A stretch of DNA of 64,000 nt, from assembly GCA_022702705.1 (NCBI GenBank), contig CM040421.1:70984121-71048120 (forward strand). The letters run 5' to 3'. Shown piece by piece: positions 57,629-64,000 of this stretch. Below the pieces are notes generated by a model. The model was not told the DNA's origin and did no database searches. It saw only the letters and a program-made list of their open reading frames with translations. The stretch's first letter is position 1. Each line of letters begins with the position of its first letter. The translations under genes were made by a program, and so were the position numbers. The DNA comes from Papilionanthe hookeriana x Papilionanthe teres. Taxonomy: Eukaryota > Streptophyta > Magnoliopsida > Asparagales > Orchidaceae.

Positions 57629-57987
57629 TTGAATTTTTAGTACGCATATATATAGTATTGGGTCAACCCCAACCATCTAACAGAGCCGTGTACGAATAAC
57701 AAAACAGAATACAAAGCCCTCATAACTATATTGAATTTAACCATCTTAATGGGTATATCAATATCTACGGTGACTCGCAATTGATTATGCAGCAGGTCAC
57801 TAGGCAGTACAAAATTTTGAACCCAATATAGAGCAATATTTTCAGTATAAAATGAAGTTGCTAGAGCAGATTCCCAATGTGACACTATACAAGATTACCA
57901 GGAGAGTGAACTCTCTTGTATATGCCTTGGCTCGACTTACAAAAGAATTTTCATGTCCGTAAGAGGATTCTATTGAAGTAGCAGTCC

Positions 57988-59325
57988 ATGGACGTTAGGT
58001 TCTATCATAGATTGACATTGTACAGACTAGGAAATGAAAGAGCAGTTGTAGCAGCGACAGAAACTAAAGAAGACTGGCGTCAGCCGTTCTTGGAATACCT
58101 ACGAGCAGGGAAGCTAACATATGATAGATCAATGACACATCAGACCAAGAAAAAGACTCTGTCATACGCCTTAATAGATAATGTCTTGTATAGAAGGTCT
58201 TTCGATCAGATGTGGCTGAGATGTCTGAGTGGGTCTAAGACTCGAGAAATTGTTAAGGAGGTGCACACAGGAGTTTGTGACGCTCATCTGTCGGTTCCAA
58301 AGATGAAGATGAAAATTAAAACGCTTGGGTAATAATGGCCCGCAATGGTGATTGACTGCATAAAATCGCCAAAAGCTGTCACCAGTGGCAACTGTATGGA
58401 GTGGTTCTACATCAACCTCAAAATTTGCTACATCTGACAGTCGCATTGTGACCATTTGAATGTTGGGGCACAGATATCGTGGGCCCAATATTAGCCCCAT
58501 CTTTTAAAGGACATCGATTCATCATCGCAGCTACCAATTAATTTTCAAAATGGGTAGAGGGAGTACCGCTTAGAAAAGTGAAGGAACATCACGTTTTGCA
58601 TTTTTTCAAGGATCAAGTTGTTTACCGTTTTAGGGTACCGCACAAAATCATTTAAAATAACAGATGCATTCAAGAGTACAAGAGTCAACAATTTCATCAT
58701 AAGACACGAGATAGACTAGCGCTACTCGACAATTTATTACCCGAGAGCGGACGGCTTGGCCGAGGCTTTTAATAAAACTCTCTTCTAAATCCTAAAGAAA
58801 ACTTTGGATGAAAACAAACAGAATTGGTATAAGCATTTATTAAGCCTTATGGGCCTACAGGACAACGTTCAGAACTTCCACTTATTCTACACCTTATGCT
58901 CTTGTGTATAGGTCCGATGATGTGCTCTCTCTAGATGTTCAACTTTCGTCTCTCAGAGTTGATGTGTTTAACAAGATCACTACCAAATAAAATGCCAAAT
59001 TATGAATGAAAGAGTTAAAAAGCTTGGAAGGAAAATGACTGTTAGCACAACAAAACTTAGAATTATATCAGGCAAGGATGATTCAAGCCTTTGATAAACT
59101 GGTCCGCCTAAGGATTTTTAGAGTCGGTGACTCAGTTCTTGTTCTTAAAAGACCTATTATTGCACATCGCAAGATATGTGGTAAATTTGAACCAACTTGG
59201 AAATGACCGTTTGTGGTCTAGAAAGTCTATTATGAATGTTCTTACCAACTTATAGATTGCCATGGAGAATGACCTATGCTTCCTATTGACAGACGATATC
59301 TAAAAAAGTATCACACGAAGTGATG
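57988..59325 (+). pseudogene. Tat integrase remnant
   Basis: The N-terminal frame (57988-58332) includes SYALIDNVLYRRS and the zinc-finger HTGVCDAHLSVPKM. After a shift come WGTDIVGPI, KGHRFIIAAT and FSKWVEGVPLRKVK (58460-58580). A GLAEAFNKT-like segment lies near 58755. The C-terminal DSVLVLKRP, KFEPTWK and RRYLKKYH end near 59325. Stops and shifts are frequent and the second catalytic Asp region is degraded. Confidence 0.85.
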
Positions 59326-59529
59326 TTTCGAAGACCGAACCTTAGAAATAAAATCTTGTTCCTAAAAGCACTGGTGTGATAATTGTATGCAACTTGGTTC
59401 GAACCCAAAATTGATACAAACTTCTAAAATCAAAAGAGACAGTTTCTTTATAATAAAATTCAAACTATTAACTCAAAATGTGTTCAAAATTTTGAATTAT
59501 TGTTTCTTCTTTCACGAAATCTCAAACAT

Positions 59530-62500
59530 ATTTTTAGGTTGTAAGTTTAATTTTAAAAAGTGGTCGCCTACAGAAGTTGTCGACGAATTTTAAATTTTAA
59601 ATTTAATTTAAATATGTATAATTTAGAAAGTAGCATTTGATTTTGAAAATAAGTTTAAAAGAAGATTTAAGATATGAAATCGAACCGATCTCACATCTCG
59701 AATAGTTTATATAAACGAGCACCGCATCACAAACCGTGTATCTATCCCGAAGAATAGACATATTGCTTGATGATGGGGCTCGATTAAATAAACTAGAAGA
59801 TTTGTGACATCCGTTTGGTCTGCGAACCAATTTTATAAGCCGACAAGTTCCCATGCTTAATATAAAGGAATTAAGCAGGGTTTATATTACGCAGGTTCTT
59901 AAAGTTCACTATAAGGGCAAGCCACTATAGTGAATTACAGCCTAAATGTCCGAAGACACTTAAGAAAACTCTCGATAATAATCAGTGGTTTTGCTCTCAA
60001 GAATTTCAAAGTTTAGACTTCCAAGATTGGATTTTGGAATTTCAAAAGGTATTAGCTCAAATTTGGAACAATTTATTTCAGGAGTCCTAAGGAAGAGAAG
60101 TAGGGGATGTCACAGACCCGAAGTGAACTTCGGTGACTTCCCAGACTATCCTAATGTTAGGCTTTGAATTTCGGAAGTGAATTTATTTAAGTTTCAATCA
60201 TGCCAATTAATTATAGGAATTACATTTACATAATCACCTGATTATGCAAATAACTTGAAAGGTATGAGGATTTACGTCGTATCGGACGACGACCTCGGAA
60301 TCCTAAGCGAGTTAGGGCTTAATTTACATAATAAGATTATGTAAATGCCTAACAAAAAGTTGAGGATTTATGTTGCACTAGGCAAACTACCTCGAAATCC
60401 TATGGCTTGGTTATTTAAAACTAAGAAATGTTAAGCTAGTGTAGATCCGAGTTTTGCTGATGAAGATGGCCGTGCTGCCCACTGTGCTACAAGGTCCTTG
60501 TTGTTGCAGAGGTTTAGTTGTAGAAGGTGAAAATCAGGAGATGAGAGAAGTGTTTTGGTTTAGAAAAGTTTTAAAGTCCAAATGTCTTTATTATTTTATT
60601 AGGGGAATCTTAAAGTTGATTATATCTACACCGGTTAAGATCCCACAGTTCCATTATTCCGGCACCGTTATTTTTATCGGATTCACTTAGTCCAGATAAA
60701 TTTGCTAGACTCAACTGAATGAGTTCCACACTTTCATTTAGACCGTGGGAAATCCCGTTAGCAACACGTAGGTTACATCATCCGAGGTATTCCCGATCAT
60801 CCAATGAGTCATTTTAATTTAATTATAATTGTAGTTTTGTGTTCTGTTTGTGATTAAATTTTGAGTTGTTTTATATTTGAATGTTGTGGCGGTGAATTTT
60901 ATCTTGTTGTGACTTTTAATTTAGTTTTGAGTTTCAGTTTTGTGGCTATCCTAAAGGTTTCAATTTTCATGCAACAATCTTGTTTAACATGCAAGAAAAA
61001 GTAAAGTGCATGTAAGTAAATTACAATAAAATAAAAGCGTACCTGGAGGGTCTTCCCGTCATCCCAAGCTGCACTTAAAACACATGTTAAGACATTTAAA
61101 TATTTCAACAAGTACTAGGTAAAACTAAGGGAAGGTTCGGTTGTCTACAAAGATCATAATCCTATAACTAGTCATTTCCTATGACGTCTAGGTTCTTGTG
61201 TTTTGTTTATGGATAATTTTCTTCACCAAAGAACAATTAAGTTCAATTGTTCTTCTAAAACATCTCATCATATTGAGAAAGTACTTAGGACGAGTCCTAA
61301 ACATATTTTCAATACTTAGAGATTATTTTGAGTCAAGTAAATTTAGTTGCACAGGTGAATTAATCATCCCGAAGTTTAGTTAAGCTTTGTCTCTTGCTCA
61401 GTGAACTTGGGCATTTGATTACCTGATGAATGAAGTGACATCTCACTTAATACTCCATTTAAGAGTTATAATAATTAAATCCTTTAGGGGCAAGTTGGTT
61501 TGTTGAGAATTTTAATCATTCTTAATTTGAAGTTTGAGTTAATGGTTTAAAGTGATTTAGTTTAATTATGAGGTTTTAATTAATAATTTTAAGTTTGGAA
61601 AATTATTTTTGGTTTAAATCTTTATACTTTAAGTGATCTTAATATTTTAAATTAATCTTTGGTGTTTCAAATTCACTTAGATTATTCATATATCTTAATG
61701 ATTTGGTTTATGTTAATTATGATATTTTAGGTTAATCTTGATTAGTTTGATTTTTTTATATTCTTAATTATGAATTGTCTTAATATTTCAAATTTGTTTT
61801 ACTTTTATTATTGAGTGATGTTAATTTAATATAATTTAAATTTAATTTAATTGAATTTAACTTAATTTAATTTAATTTAATTTCAATATTTTAAATTTAA
61901 TTTAATTTAATTGTTAAACTGTTAGTTTAATTTAATTTTAATTTTAATTTAATTTTTACTTAATTTAATTTAATTTAATTTAAAATAAATTTAATTTAAT
62001 TGTTAAACCACTTAATATTTTGAGCTTTCCTTTAATTTAAGGGTTATTTTTTAATTTTTAATTTACTTAGTTTGGATTATCATTTTAATCTTAATTAAGA
62101 GTTAAATATTATTGAAGTAATTTATTTAGGGATTTTTTTTATTAAAGAATTAATATCCTCTCAAGTTATATCCCTATTTTTAATAATTCAAATTTTCATT
62201 ACTCTTCCAAAATTTAAATTGTTTAAATAATTAAAGTTTCATTTTTGGTTTATTAAAAGTGATTAATAGGTTCCTACCCTTTTAATTTCCGAAAGTTTCA
62301 ATCATCCAAGAAAGATAAAATCAAATATTTTACCCTCCATTTTAATTAAACCTAAAATTTTAATAAAGGGGTTTAAATTCTTTAATTACCTTTATGCCCT
62401 TTTAGGCTTATTTATTTTATAACTCACTAAATTGAGTTCAAATGAACTTGAACTTTTTATGTCAGCTCACTCACATGTCAATTAAGACATTAGAGGAGAA

Positions 62501-64000
62501 AATATGATTTTTCTGAATTTAATTTAATTTATATAATTATTTTTGTGAAAAATGGGGATTTTCAATGGAAACTCAACAACATGACCAAGGAAAGGTTTCT
62601 ATCCTTAAGAAAATTAGGGGATGTTCCTAATACCCAGAGGACCACTTGGACTAATTTTGGTGATTTTTTGAATTATATTTTATTTATTATAATTATTTTG
62701 AGTTTTAGAGTGTTAATTAATTATAAAATAAAATAAATGTTGAAAATTAAGTTTTATATTTTTCTTAAATCTCTCTGACCTCAAGGAGTTTAGAGAAACA
62801 AATTTTATAATTTTCTGATTTTTCTTTGATTTATTAGAATTAATTTAGTAGAAAGGTTGAAAAATTCATTTTTAATTCAAAAATTGTTTTAAGCATTTAA
62901 AATTCAATATCTTTACTTTGAGACTTTGGAAAAATATTTGGTTTGTTCTTAAGTGATTAATAGGTGAAATATGACATTTTTATGATTTTTATTATTTTTA
63001 TGATCTTTATTATTTTTTAATTATTTAAAATATTAAAATATGGTGAAAAATGAAGATTTTTAGAAAATTTTAATTTTAATTTTCTTAGACTCGGCTAACA
63101 TCAGAGAAGCCCCAAAACCAGCTAGGTGAATTTTTACAGTGTATTTTTGGAGTTATGAATTTTTAAAGTTTAATTTTGGTTATGTGACTTAATTAATCCA
63201 TTTAGTGGGGTTAAACATTTCCAATTAATTCCAAATTTTTATGTGAGGTCCCTCTGATCCTAAAGTTTAGTGGAGAATTATTTTCAAGTTCTTTTGATGT
63301 GTGGTTAACCCTAATTAATTAAAGTTTAGTTTTGAGTAATTGAAGTCGATTAGGGTTATTCTTAATGAATTAACTCGAAATATAATTATCCTCGGGTCCT
63401 ACAGGTCTAAGAAACTTCCCAAATTTTCCTAGAATTTTCTAAGCAATATGTTAATTAATGGAATTAAAATACCAAAAATAGTGACATAAACTTGAAAAAT
63501 ACATAACTTTCCATAGAGATGACCTCTGATCTTAAAAAATTCAGGGAATGTTCTCAAGATCAGAGGCTTCAAAAACCCTATAGTCTCATGTCATGGTGAA
63601 TTGTGTATGCAAATGGAGAATCAAAATACTCAAAACAGTAAATAATTAATTACAAATAAAATACTCATCAAATTAACCTAATTCTTTTTCCACATTGTTC
63701 TCCTCTGTTCACTGAGCAAGTGGGTATTTTTATTTTATTTTTGTGATTTTTCTATGAAAATTTATGATTTTTTGAAGTTTATGTCCAAAAATAAATCAAA
63801 AATCCAATTTTCCTCTCAAACTATCGCTATCAAGGGGGGCCACGTGTCGTTCCGTGATTGGCTGACACGTTTCTGCTTATGGATGAAGCCCCGTCCGACT
63901 GCATCTCGGCCGTCCGTGCGATACACATGTGATCGGACGACTACTGCTCCTCTCTCATAGTTCTATTCACCTGAAAACCGTCTACCTTGAACCTTGATAT
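59530..64000 (+). repeat. long noncoding repeat copy C (probable Tat 3' LTR, runs off the window)
   Basis: Collinear with copy B from GTCGCCTACAGAAGTTGTCG (59566) and with copy A over its whole length. It keeps a GTTTATATAAACGAGCACCGCATCAC segment, ATAAGGGCAAGCC, the CCGAGG/GATCATCC segment and the AT-rich tandem block (61800-62000). A CACGTGTCG-containing GC-rich part at 63830-63960 matches the 7130-7260 end of copy A. Confidence 0.75.

Larger units (their letters stand above)
55799..57665 (+). mobile_element. near-solo Athila-type LTR with primer-binding site (copy III)
   Basis: It begins TGATCC and ends GGGTCA, between ATCCC (55794-55798) and ACCCC (57666-57670), a 4/5 target duplication. 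It holds the GC-rich motif set (55995-56270), TATA (TATAAATA, 56345-56352), the conserved TACTTGCGTAGTA segment, an LTR end GAGTCA, AGTTTT and a perfect tRNA-Asp primer site (57611-57628). It then has about 35 bp ending like a second LTR end. The internal region is gone. Confidence 0.85.
55670..57850 (+). pseudogene. Tat second RNase H domain, split by an LTR insertion
   Basis: The first part (55670-55798) has WELYFDGAS and GIRLIFITPEQG. The second part (57671-57850) has LTEPCTNNKTEYKALI and, after a one-base shift, IYGDSQLIMQQV. The codon phase is the same on both sides of the insert, so the interruption is clean. Catalytic Asp, Glu and Asp contexts are recognisable. Confidence 0.85.
52915..59330 (+). 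mobile_element. decayed Tat-type Ty3/gypsy element
   Basis: Order: acidic gag-pol linker (52960-53640), protease (53842-54198), RT (54280-55200), RT-linked RNase H (55200-55570) and a second RNase H (55670-55798 and 57671-57850). Integrase follows (58000-59325). The second RNase H places it in the Tat lineage. It is interrupted by an Athila-type LTR at 55799-57665. Copy C of the long repeat begins about 200 bp after pol, where a 3' LTR is expected. Confidence 0.87.

Overview
This window looks like nuclear DNA of a seed plant, most likely an angiosperm. The lineage cannot be fixed from the sequence. It is AT-rich, gene-poor and dominated by decayed plant-type transposable elements. Those recognised are Ty3/gypsy elements of Athila and Tat type, an RTE-type LINE with its (GTT)n tail, hAT and Mutator-like MITEs, a U6 pseudogene and tRNA-derived repeats. 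Only one gene is convincing: RPL17, for cytosolic ribosomal protein uL22. It has six coding exons at 37025-50966 (+), an intact 183-codon frame, and a third intron of about 12.5 kb packed with transposons and a higher-order tandem array.

Layout. 1-6685 (-): Athila-type element with 5' LTR, tRNA-Asp primer site, gag and protease; the RT-RNase H-integrase block is missing. 7080-11280 (-), 14900-17665 (+) and 59530-64000 (+): three copies of a long noncoding repeat. Copy C directly follows a Tat pol region, so the family is probably a long Tat-type LTR. 11.3-14.9 kb and 17.7-20.9 kb: unassigned AT-rich DNA with small repeats. 20.9-22.6 kb (-) and 29.3-31.45 kb (+): two inverted copies of a strand-skewed repeat. 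23792-25385 (-): complete solo LTR of the Athila-type family with a perfect 5-bp target duplication. 26640-29290 (-): decayed Tat element (RNase H, extra RNase H, integrase) interrupted by an LTR fragment. 31.49-34.73 kb (+): decayed Athila-type pol.

36.2-51.1 kb is the RPL17 locus. A 622-bp hAT MITE lies between a TGGGCC (site II) motif and the telo-box and TATA box. The third intron holds a near-complete RTE LINE, a Mutator-like MITE nested in a fold-back repeat, a ~710-bp higher-order tandem array, and a large palindrome built on an RTE tail and later split by a second hAT element. 51.4-52.7 kb holds a U6 snRNA pseudogene and tRNA-like repeats. 52.9-59.3 kb (+) is a decayed Tat element with protease, RT, two RNase H domains and integrase; a near-solo Athila-type LTR sits inside its second RNase H domain.

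The transposon proteins are all broken by stops and frameshifts, so none is expected to be active. The points most worth a second look are the split RPL17 promoter, the intronic array and palindrome, the exchangeable GC-rich palindromic motif sets in the LTR family, and the fold-back repeat family.
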